From NCBI GenBank assembly GCA_000750105.3, contig JPHH03000031.1, forward strand, positions 186,001-250,000: a stretch of 64,000 nucleotides of DNA. Direction: 5' to 3'. This DNA is from Tolypocladium sp. Sup5 PDA-1. Taxonomy: Eukaryota; Ascomycota; Sordariomycetes; Hypocreales; Ophiocordycipitaceae. Shown here one piece after another: positions 47,451-56,437 of this stretch; the stretch's first letter is position 1, and each line of letters starts with the position of its first letter. The notes under the pieces were generated by a model. That model was not told the DNA's origin, did no database searches, and saw only the letters and a program-made list of their open reading frames with translations. Both the position numbers and the translations under genes were made by a program.

Positions 47451-47846
47451 GGCGAGAGATGCGATGGTTCGGAGCCAGAGACTCGATAGGGACCCTGAAG
47501 AGTCAGAATTGGCCGCGGCAAAGTTCAGTCTCCAGAGAAATATGGGTGTCCCCGTCTGAGTGACTGAGTGTGTGTGATGATTCTGGTGACTCAACCGTCA
47601 AGCCTGGGTGAGGACTGGAAGGGGAAGGCGGGGCATGCCAAAGATTTCATGCAGTCCAGCGAAGTACTTCGTACTGATGGCGGGGTCACGAAAAGGCCCA
47701 GCCCAAGAGGTACCTGACCTCACCCCAGCCCGCAAACCAACAACCTCCCGGACGTCTATAAAGCCCGGACTCTGGACGCTCACGCATGCAACGACTACGA
47801 CTTTACGACAGCCTACTTATTTAACGACCAGTTCCTTTCAGCCATC
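47451..47846. promoter_or_regulatory. Divergent promoter, Trp-tRNA synthetase / Sdo1
   Basis: 396 bp between the two start codons. A TATAAA lies at 47757-47762, about 85 bp before the Sdo1 ATG, and a GTACTTCGTAC motif at 47664-47674 lies near the centre. Confidence 0.5.
47757..47762 (+). promoter_or_regulatory. TATA box-like element of the Sdo1 gene
   Basis: TATAAA placed 84-90 bp upstream of the Sdo1 start codon, a plausible distance for a fungal promoter with a short leader. Confidence 0.45.
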
Positions 47847-48836
47847 ATGTCTCGCCAAATCAACCAGCCCTCCAACCAGATCAAGCTCACAAACGTCTCG
47901 CTCGTGCGCCTCAAGAAGGGCAAGAAGCGCTTCGAGATCGCGTGCTACAAGAACAAGGTCCTCGAGTGGCGCTCCGGCATCGAGTCGGACCTCGACAACG
48001 TCCTGCAGATCCCCAACGTCTTCCTCAACGTCTCCAAGGGCCAGACGGCCCCCAAGGAGGACATTGAGAAGGCGTTTGGCAAAGGCAAGTCGACCGATGA
48101 TATCATCCTCGAGATCCTCAAAAAGGGCGAGCTGCAGGTCGGCGAGAAGGAGCGGGCGGCCCAGCTAGAGCGGGTGCACAACGAGGTCATCAGTATAGTG
48201 GCCAACAAACTCGTCGATCCACGCACAAAGAGGGTATACACGTCTAGCATGATCGAGAAGGCGCTGGATATGCTCAGCTCGCAGGCTCACAGCACGGACA
48301 AGGCCGTTGCGGACAAGGGCGCTGCAGACAAGGGCGCCGCAGACAAGAGCGCCACTGACAAGGACGCCACTGGGAGCGCTGAGGGAACACCGGCTGCCGC
48401 AGATGACGCTGAGACGAAGCCACGCTCAAAGGAGCCCAGCTGGACCGGCGTCGTGACCACAAAGAGCGCAAAGAGTCAGGCCCTGGAGGCCATGAAGGCC
48501 CTGATCGCTAACCAGCCCATCCCCGTCGCCCGCGCGAGGATGAGGCTGCGTGTGTCGTGCCCTACCAACATCCTCAAGCAATCCATCAAGTTCCACGGCA
48601 GCAAGGTAGCGTCCAAAGAGGAGGAAGGGGAACACAAGGCGCCGGGGACGGTCAAGGACAAGATTCTTGGATATGTGGAGCAGATCGAGAACCAAGACGT
48701 CGTGGCCTCGGAATGGGAAGTTGTGGGATTCGTCGAGCCCGGTGCGTTCAAGGCTTTGTCAGACTTCATTGCAAACGAGACCAGGGGCCAAGGGCGAGTG
48801 GAAGTATTGGACATGGCAGTTACGCATGAAGATTGA
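47847..48836 (+). CDS. Sdo1/SBDS ribosome maturation factor
   Basis: Orthologue family of the Shwachman-Bodian-Diamond protein, which with Efl1 releases eIF6/Tif6 from 60S subunits. Intronless, 329 aa. Domain I begins with NQIKLTNVSLVRLKKGKKRFEI and includes EWRSG; domain II has SQALEAMKALIANQPIPV; domain III ends near EVLDMAV. Compared with the usual 250 aa there is an extra insert of about 50 residues (146-199) between two helices of domain II. It is built of Asp-Lys-Gly/Ala repeats (ADKGAADK units) followed by an acidic stretch. A TATA-like box sits upstream. The ATG at 47847 starts the conserved protein directly. Confidence 0.95.
   Translation: MSRQINQPSNQIKLTNVSLVRLKKGKKRFEIACYKNKVLEWRSGIESDLDNVLQIPNVFLNVSKGQTAPKEDIEKAFGKGKSTDDIILEILKKGELQVGEKERAAQLERVHNEVISIVANKLVDPRTKRVYTSSMIEKALDMLSSQAHSTDKAVADKGAADKGAADKSATDKDATGSAEGTPAAADDAETKPRSKEPSWTGVVTTKSAKSQALEAMKALIANQPIPVARARMRLRVSCPTNILKQSIKFHGSKVASKEEEGEHKAPGTVKDKILGYVEQIENQDVVASEWEVVGFVEPGAFKALSDFIANETRGQGRVEVLDMAVTHED
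48285..48405 (+). repeat. Coding repeat, ADKGAADK-type units inside Sdo1
   Basis: Imperfect 15-base units (GACAAGGGCGCTGCA and variants) repeat within the Sdo1 reading frame and encode an Ala-Asp-Lys-Gly rich insert. Confidence 0.8.
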
Positions 48837-49112
48837 ATCACAAGCACATGATACCCGCTGTTGACGAATGGTCCGTACCCCGTGGCTCCCATGTGTTCCT
48901 TGTTGGATACCTCGTGGACAACTCTGTAATTCAAGGACACCATCGCACATAAGCCCCGAGCTCTTTGGTTGAATGCTTTTGATTCATGACTCTGATCTAG
49001 AGTACAGCCCTAGCTGCAATATGCAGGAAAAAGCAATCCTCTCAAAATGCTCAGAAAGATGGAGTACCCAGCCGTCACGCCTGTCCACCCAATACCGTAA
49101 CAATCATCCTCT

Positions 49113-49791
49113 TTAACCACCCTTCTTCTTGGACACACCGACAGTCCGGCCACGGCGGCCAGTGGTCTTGGTGTGCTGGCCACGAACACGGAGGCCCCAG
49201 TAGTGACGGAGACCACGGTGGGCGCGGATCTTCTTCAAGCGCTCCAAGTCCTCACGCAGCTTGGAGTCAACGCCGTTGGCCAAAATCTGCGAGTCCTTGC
49301 CGTCGACGATGTCGCGCTGCCTGTTGAGGAACCAGCCGGGGATCTTGTACTGGGTAGGGTTCTGGATGATGGTGACGATTCGCTCGAGCTCTTCGGTGGT
49401 GAGCTCACCAGCACTGTAAAAGCAACCTTGATTAGCCCCCTGTCCTCTTCCAAATTGCATCTTCTTGTGGTGTTCCATACCGCTTGTTCAGATCGACATC
49501 GGCCTTCTTGCAGACCAGGTTTGAGTATCGGCGACCGACACCCTTGATCTTGGTCAGGGCGTACATGACCTTTTGCTTGCCGTCAACATTGGTGTTCAGA
49601 AGACGCAAGATCTATTGAAAATGGTTAGCCCCAGGTCCCCGTTCGGTAGGTGCTTGGACAATGTCGAGATTCCGGCGCCGGCGGCGAGTCGTGTGCGCCA
49701 GCTCAGTCGCTGGAATCGAGGGTATCGTCAAGACGGGCGAGGGATGACTTACGAACTGGAAGTTCGTCTTCTCTCCCGAAACGAGCGACAT
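49113..49791 (-). CDS. rps18: 40S ribosomal protein S18 (uS13)
   Basis: Component of the small-subunit head that contacts the large subunit. Three exons (49791-49753, 49611-49481, 49413-49113) with introns of 141 and 67 nt give 156 aa, a usual fungal length. The first exon encodes 13 residues ([13 protein letters not shown]). Exon 2 gives the conserved [25 protein letters not shown] block, and exon 3 the C-terminal [26 protein letters not shown] region. The first intron is the longest in this gene, which is common in fungal ribosomal protein genes. Assignment is secure. Confidence 0.97.
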
Positions 49792-50762
49792 GCTGGGCAA
49801 CTGTAACGGTCGTTGCCGTGTGTTGCTCGTTGATGGTCGGTGGGATACGGTTGAAGGAGAGAGAGGCGGAGATTTCGCAGGCACTCGCTAAACGTGGTGG
49901 AATTTTCGAGCCTGTGGGGGCGCAAGTAGGGCAAAGTGTGGTGCCCACACCAACGCTGCATATCACGTGCAAAATTTCGTGACCAGGACTGCACGGATCG
50001 CGGTTTGCTCGGCGGCGCCCGAATATTTATCCGGTTGAGTGGGACAACCAATATTCTCCGTGATGGGCTCGGCCCGCCAAATTCTCTGCACACAGCTGGT
50101 CTGGATTGCCGACTGCGATTCACTCAGTAATCAGCTTTGGACACCGATTGACGGGTAGAAGTGCACTTCTCCACAACGTGGGAGCTGTCCTTACACGGAT
50201 GCAAAGGCGCAAATGGCACAATCAACCCGCGCAGGGTTACGCCAAACCTTGCACGAGGCCTGGTTCCCATCATACGCAATGCCCAGCGGAGGAGACAGTT
50301 CCCAAACTGGCTAGAACCAGAAGCTTTTCGAGTGGAAAGCAAACGGTCATGGCGCCATAAATGGTGTATCCTTCTCAAAGCGAACTTGCGGTACTGGATC
50401 CGCCGTCTTTTGCCATTGCTCGGTCAGTCAGTATCAGGACTGGTCTTGAGCCGGATACCCATGCTACGGCACGGGTACGAGACAAGAAGAAACTCCAGAC
50501 AACGTTTTTTGAGTACGAAACCTTCAGTGATATCACAAAATGGAGGCATTCGTAATTTATCTGTTGTTACATCGAATACGTTTCCCCTTCCCTGCGTCCC
50601 CGACAGCTTCAAATATCACTATAAACCTACCAATTGGTATTCGTCGTGGGTATCACCAACGTAAACGAGCCTCCATGGCATCAAGATGTTCTCAATGCCC
50701 TGTTCCAACATCTCCTCAGCTCCTGGGGGTCTCTGACGAACAGCTCCCCGTCTCTGTCAACT
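49792..50762. other. Intergenic upstream of rps18
   Basis: 971 bp without a supported gene. Open frames of up to about 170 codons exist but show no recognisable motif. It contains the rps18 promoter and the 3' region of the F-box-like gene. Confidence 0.45.
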
Positions 50763-51852
50763 TTACGCCGACCCTTGGGGCTCCTGTAAATCGTCAGCCC
50801 CGAAGACTACTTGCCAGAGTCGTGTACGTACGCTTGCGGGCTGCGTCAGCCTGCCGGAGAGCAGACTCGAGAGGCCAGCACGCTCCATCTCGACGGTTAG
50901 AGAGGTGTTGCCCTTGACTTGCGCATGCGAGACCTGAATAGTCTTCAGACCCCGAATCTCCATGAGCTCATCCAGGCCGCTGATGTCTGAGAATCGGACA
51001 TTGCGGAAGGAGCCGGGAAAGTAGCTTCTCATGAGCTGGGCCCGCGAGCTCAGGTAGGCGTAAGTCAATTTGGAGATGCTGATGGTCAGACTCTCCAGCC
51101 TCGGACACTTCCGCAGCATCTTGAACGCGTTTGCGTTCTCGTTGCCACACCAGTGGACAACAATGTGCCGGACATTTTCAAAAAAGGTCGTGTTGTTTGA
51201 AAGATGGTGGAAGAGTTCGCAGGTGCAGCGGAATCGAAAGGTTTTTTTGCGGAAAAAGATTCGACAAAACTCTTGGTTCAGCACAGTGCCCAGCAGAGTA
51301 GGCAGCGCTTTCATCTGGGCGGTCGAATAGGACAACGCTGTCCGGTCGATGGTCGGGCAGCTGCAGCTGCTCTTGTTGTTCGCGGGAACGATGACGGTCG
51401 TCCGAAAGACGTTTGTAATCATGAGATCCAGAATCTTGTCACGGATTTCCATGGGCAGTTTCATGAATGGAAACACTTCGACGGGGGGCCGTCTGTCTAG
51501 AGCGTCTGTCAGCGAGAAGAATGGCACGTCACAAGAGACATGCTGTCATGTCTCGGCTCGAAAGTCACACACCGGCAATCTCGAGAATCTCAGTGCACAT
51601 TTCGATAATATCGACGCAGGTCTTCACCTCTGCTGGCTCGTTCTTGATGATGTTGGCGCACTTGGTGATGGTGTTGGCGAGCGCCGCTCTGCGCTGGGGG
51701 CTCAGGCGAACCAGCCGTCCCAGCTCGGTGGCATCGAGGCTTCCCGAATAGTACAGGTCCAGGTTGTGCAGCAAGGTCTGGATGTTCTTGGACAGCCCGT
51801 AACGCGTGGGCACAGCCTTGGACCTCAACGCATACCACGACTTGGAAGACAT
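50763..51852 (-). CDS. F-box-like protein of unknown target
   Basis: Two exons (51852-51573, 51505-50763) are joined over a 67-nt intron, giving 340 aa. The N-terminal 94 residues are helical and have no match I recognise. Right after the junction comes FPFMKLPMEIRDKILDLM, the start of a short F-box-like / fungal 2EXR-type motif. Next are leucine-containing strands such as NVRHIVVHW and RLESLTISISKL, resembling a degenerate leucine-rich region. F-box proteins select substrates for SCF ubiquitin ligases; that role is inferred from the motif only. The start at 51852 follows a stop-free leader with other possible ATGs. Confidence 0.72.
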
Positions 51853-52170
51853 GGTGCGGGCTGCCCGTGGGTGGTCTTCGCGGTGGTGTTGCAGGGAGGA
51901 AGTCTCAGCAGCGGGCGAGCTATCGGTGATGTTGAAATAGGAAGCTTGGGGGTCAGCTCGCTCGTCAGGCAAGGTCTTGTGCAGTCGCAGGTGTCAAGGG
52001 GCGTGAGCTCGGCGCGACAGGTGCAGTGATCAAAACTGTTGACCAGACAGAGGCGAGCCGTTGTGACGTGCGGAGGCAGGGCGAGATTGCGTGAGCTGGA
52101 CAAGACGCAGCACAGAGTCACCTTTGGTGTCTGGGGGAACTCGGAGCGGGTGCCTTGTCAGGCGTTCCAT

Positions 52171-52209
<39 letters not shown>

Positions 52210-53121
52210 GAACTCACGAGGCAAGTGCCAGCCGTTTGGCAATTGGCCACGTCCATCCCATCAGGGCAGGTTGCACAGCAGCTTCTGCCCGAGCTGCAGG
52301 AAGGAAAAGCTCTGTCGTCGTGACAAGCATAAAGCCAAAAGCATGTCAAACCTCTTCTCGGCGGTGGCACGACCATCAACGCACAGCTGCAGGGGACCTG
52401 GTGACAGTGATTCGGGGATGAGGGCCGTCGAGTCAAGGACTGACCGCCTCGACTGCGCCAAACAGTACCTTGGCTACAAGCCTGCATCACGTCGGCTTGC
52501 AGGATGCATCGGTAGAATGGGAGCGGCATCACACGTACGGGACCAACGAGGTAGGCAGGTACCTTGTGTCTTGTGGTTGAATATTATGGTAAATTCATTG
52601 TGCCGATCTGTGTCGGCAGGAACGCCCGCTCCAGGTGGTCTATGCCAACCCGTCTATGCCATGCCCATGCAAATAAAGCCTGTGCCTGTACCCAGGCCAT
52701 GTCCAGTATATCGTATCCATCGTATCATGCATGCATGCACTGTGTATGTCCGTCGTCATGGCAGTGCGACCAGCGACAGTTACACACAGCGCCAGGCCGA
52801 GATTCAGTCGTCGGCGAGGTGACTGTGCGCGATGTGGTGTGATGTGGTGTTTGGTGGTGTGTGGTTGGAGGAGGTCCATTACCTCTTTCAGTTGTAGGGG
52901 CCAATCAGATGTATCGCTGCGTTTGCCCGCGTGCGTCTGCTGAAGGTTGTCGCAGTGGAGGCATTTGCACCGTTGTGAGCGCCCGTGCGAGGAGCGTTGA
53001 TGTGCCCCACGAAGCCCGTTTCATTTGTCGTCGCCAGAGGAAGAAGTCGAGGCGCGATGATGATGGCGGTGGTGGTAACGTGGAAACGTTGTGGTGTTGA
53101 AGGCGGCGTGCGCTCGCCGTT
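51853..53121. other. 1.27-kb intergenic stretch with a hexamer microsatellite
   Basis: It lies upstream of the F-box-like gene. Apart from the (CTGTGC)n run at 52171-52209, no gene or RNA was seen. Confidence 0.5.
52171..52209. repeat. (CTGTGC)n hexanucleotide microsatellite
   Basis: Six full copies plus a partial one, about 320 bp upstream of the F-box-like start codon. Confidence 0.9.
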
Positions 53122-53631
53122 TCATTGTCGGGCCGAGTTGCTTCTCGGCGTCTCCGCGAGAGAGAAAGCCGAAGGGGAGCTGACATCGCCTCCGTCGAAG
53201 TCAACGACGCTGCCGGGCCGCGTGCAGCATGGGCTCACACCACAAAAACTCAGCCGCTCGATCTGGCCGGGATTGCTTGCCCCGAAGGTCATGGTGAACT
53301 GGCCCAGCATCTCCTGGTGCTTGAGGTTTTGCAGCGTGAGCGGCCGCTGGCTGGGGTGGATCGGCTTCTTCCGGCCGCCCCTGGCCTTCTTCTGTTCCTT
53401 CTCCTTGCTCTTGTTCCTGTCGTTGTCCCGATCGCGGGAGCCAAAGGAGAAGACTTTTGAGAGCGTCGACGTTGTGGTTGCGGTCTTGTGCAGTGACGAG
53501 GTCTCGCTGGTTGTGGTGGTGGTGGTGTCACTGGTGTTGCTGGTGTTGCTGGTGTTGCTGTCCGTCTGCGAGATGGAATCCGACGAGTCGGACTTGCGCA
53601 GTGCGCGGCGGAAACGGTCTCGGATGGCCAT
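53122..53631 (-). CDS. Small disordered hypothetical protein with conserved C-terminal motif
   Basis: Single exon, 169 aa, function unknown. The start MAIRDRFRRALRK is basic and could be an amphipathic helix. A Ser/Thr/Asn-rich tract follows (NTSNTSNTSDTTTTTT), encoded by trinucleotide-like repeats, then a Lys/Arg-rich stretch (KSKEKEQKKARGGRKK). The segment RPLTLQNLKHQEMLGQFTMTFG (residues about 96-117) is the part I recognise as recurrent in uncharacterised Sordariomycete proteins. The C-terminus has a Ser-rich tail. The distinctive motif together with the low-complexity regions makes a real gene likely, but this is not certain. Confidence 0.65.
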   Translation of the reverse strand: MAIRDRFRRALRKSDSSDSISQTDSNTSNTSNTSDTTTTTTSETSSLHKTATTTSTLSKVFSFGSRDRDNDRNKSKEKEQKKARGGRKKPIHPSQRPLTLQNLKHQEMLGQFTMTFGASNPGQIERLSFCGVSPCCTRPGSVVDFDGGDVSSPSAFSLAETPRSNSARQ

Positions 53632-54052
53632 TGCGTGTGTGGGTTATGTCTGTGTCGATGGCAATAGACGTCTGATCGAGGGGGAGAGATCAATTGCTAG
53701 TCGTGGAGGATGGAGAGCGCGAGAGATATATAGATCTGAGCCGGTCGGGCGAACAAGGAAGCGCCGCGGAGGGGCAGATCCGGGAGGCTTTAAGAGAGGG
53801 ACAGGAAGGGGGGAGGCTCATCAAGGAACCCTCGCCGTTTCTCGCGCGCAACACGTAGTGGCGACCTCTTTTCGGGCCATTTGCGCTGGTAGTGGGTGGA
53901 GGCGCTGTGTGGAGTGCGGAGGACAGGCCGTTTGCAGTGGAGGCCCGCAGACTGGCCCAGCCCAGCTCCAGAAGGTCCTGACTCCTTGGGTGTCCCCCAA
54001 CCCCCACCCCAACAAGCCTCACTGAACTGAGCCGAGCCCAGTTTTTCCTCTC

Positions 54053-54095
54053 CCCATCCATCCATCTTGCCATCCATCCATCCATCCAGCCATCG
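54053..54095. repeat. (CCAT)n tetranucleotide microsatellite
   Basis: Two adjacent runs of CCAT units, interrupted by a few bases. It is intergenic. Confidence 0.9.
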
Positions 54096-55638
54096 CTGCA
54101 GCACCCCAGCCCGGGGATCCCGCACGATGGACACGACGCGGAAATGCGAGCAGGTGCGCCCAAGGAGCCAGCCGGGACCACCGCCCTCTGGAGCCTCACA
54201 TCGCTGCAGCCTGTTGTATGTACATGGGCCCAGCGCCTTCTAGCGCCACGGAAGCATCGTCAACCGCCGACGGCAACAACGAACGCCTCCGGAAAAATCT
54301 GCACGCAAACGCCGTCCATTCCCTTCCTCCGTTGGACCGTTTCTGCCGCCTTCGGGTAGATGCGCAGCGAGCAGGCGCCGTTATTTCCGGAACGGCCGTT
54401 ACAGGCAGCGTCCCTCACCACCGGTGCCGTCGCCTGCTGCAGATTTGCCTTGGGACGCACTGACGATCATCAGCCAGGGACACCATCAGGGGACAGGCTG
54501 CAAACTGGCCGTGCTACAATCAATGCGTAAGGTAATAGAATGCGAAATTCCACCATGACTGAAATACGTGCAGACAAACAAGGATCCCGTGCGCATTGGA
54601 CACGCCGAGGTCACGACGGTCAAGACGACGTACCCACCTCCTCCAGGCTGACACTTACAACGTAGCAGAGGCACAAAGTTGTGCCCGAGTCGCAATCACA
54701 GGCAAGAAAGAAAACAGAACGGGCTTGACGGGCTACGAGTACAGACTAGACGGAGTCTGCAAGTGGTCCAACCCAGATCCTGGTCCCCAAGCAAAAACGT
54801 GAGGCGCTTTTTGTGGTTCTAGACTACGGCCGACGTCACACCCCGGAAAGCCCGAAACCATGCCCGTCTCTGCCAGTCCCACGCAAACTCTCCCCGCCAT
54901 TCCAGCGGAAACTCTCCAGCACCTGCATCGTTGAACGGGGAATCGGGGGACTTGCAGAGCATTTGAGCTGTCCAGTCATGACGACGACGTGCTGGCTGTG
55001 GAAGCAGGCATTGGGCGAATCTCATCATCGGACAAGATTTATCATTAGTCACGGCTCAAGTACGTACTCGCCCCCCAGAACGGTGGCAGTGCCGACTCCA
55101 ATCCACCGAACACTCCGTCGACAACCCAAAACGAGCCTCGATTAGCCAGATCTACCACGCTGATGATCATCTCCCATGGTGACATTTCTTTCAGGAGCTG
55201 CATAGTCAGTGGCTGGATGCGTGGCAGCAAAGACAGCTTCTGAATTCTTCCAAATCTCAAGAGCCCTGACTTTGGTGCAGAGAACGAAGCTGCCTAAAAC
55301 CATGACTTTTAACACTCAAATGTACGCGACAGAAGCCTCTTGCAGACTGGCATGGTACGTGCCCCAACTCGTCGGAATCAGGTTTGGCAAAGCCACCGGT
55401 ACAAACGACAAGCATCGTGAAACCAAAATCGGTACGAAGTAGCAGGGACTCGGACGGGACATGTCCTAGCGAAGACGCCTGTTCCAGTGATAACAGACAA
55501 GTTCGCCACCATATCGCCAGGTGCAACCATGGGCGTGGCGCCCAGTTGGCCGGCTTCGTTTGTGAGAGTGCCTGCAACATACGCCAGTGGCCTGTTTGAC
55601 TTGTTCACATCGAAGTTTCGGACCTTTGCTTGAGTTGA

Positions 55639-55677
55639 GCGCCCTTCTCCGGCGCCCTTCTCCGGCGCCCTTCTCCT
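55639..55677. repeat. 13-bp tandem repeat, three copies
   Basis: Unit GCGCCCTTCTCCG repeated three times head to tail, the last copy with one mismatch. It is intergenic. Confidence 0.9.
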
Positions 55678-56437
55678 GTCTCGGGTGTGTTACAACAAGC
55701 ATCAGTAGAATTGCAACAAAGAAGAGACTTGGGATAGAGTGCGAGCAGTATTGTTCAAACTGCCTTGCTGTAGCCAAACCAACGTATGGATTCCGCCACC
55801 CTCTTTAGGTGCAGGAAACCAGTTCTCCACGTTAATACTGTTCCCTTCTTGAGTATCTCAAAGTGTTCATGGACGACGAGTTGGCATGTCGCTCCAGGGT
55901 AGTTACTGACGGCACCCGACTGGTAGAACCAATTTGAAGTTGTGGCGCAGGTCGTGGGCGCCACAACGGAACCTGGTTCTGGCTGCAGGAACGAGCCGCA
56001 GGCCGCTTCTTTCCGAAAGTACGGAGTACGAGTAGGCCGTACGGATACGAAGTACCTCGTACCCTGTCGTGCCAGCGCAACGCCACACGCGATTGGCCCC
56101 AGGCCCGTGACCTCAGCGGCGATCGCATCACGACACGGAGCCCAGACCAGGTCGCGTGGCAGCCCCTTCATCGCCCCCATGACGAGCCGGATCTCGACAG
56201 TGGTTGAACCATTGATGGCCCTCTCGCCGCCTGCTTGGCGCCCCTTCTCTCGACAGAGCTCTCTATCACGAACATGTCATATTCGCACGCTTACATGTAT
56301 TGAGCACGTCTAGAGCTTACTGTACACCAGCTCGTGCCACCGTCCCCCGCCGAAGCTGCTGGATAGAACCGCCGGGATCAATCATCCATACTTTCACGGA
56401 GGAGCTTGGGACTGAGCAAGCTTTCTCCACGCTCATC

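Larger units (their letters stand above)
53632..56437. other. 2.8-kb intergenic stretch
   Basis: It lies between divergent starts of the small hypothetical and the transporter. It contains (CCAT)n at 54053-54095, a 13-bp tandem triplet at 55639-55677, and clustered GTACGGAGTAC/TACGAAGTAC motifs at about 56019-56060. One minus-strand open frame (55755-56180) is discussed among the rejected items. No supported gene. Confidence 0.5.

Noticed and set aside
50161..50664. 167-codon plus-strand frame upstream of rps18
   Set aside because: Basic, irregular composition without a motif. No homologous family comes to mind.
55755..56180. 141-codon minus-strand frame with a somewhat protein-like stretch
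   Set aside because: It has no signal peptide, no family I recognise and no supporting splice structure. It overlaps clustered GTAC motifs; I could not distinguish it from chance.
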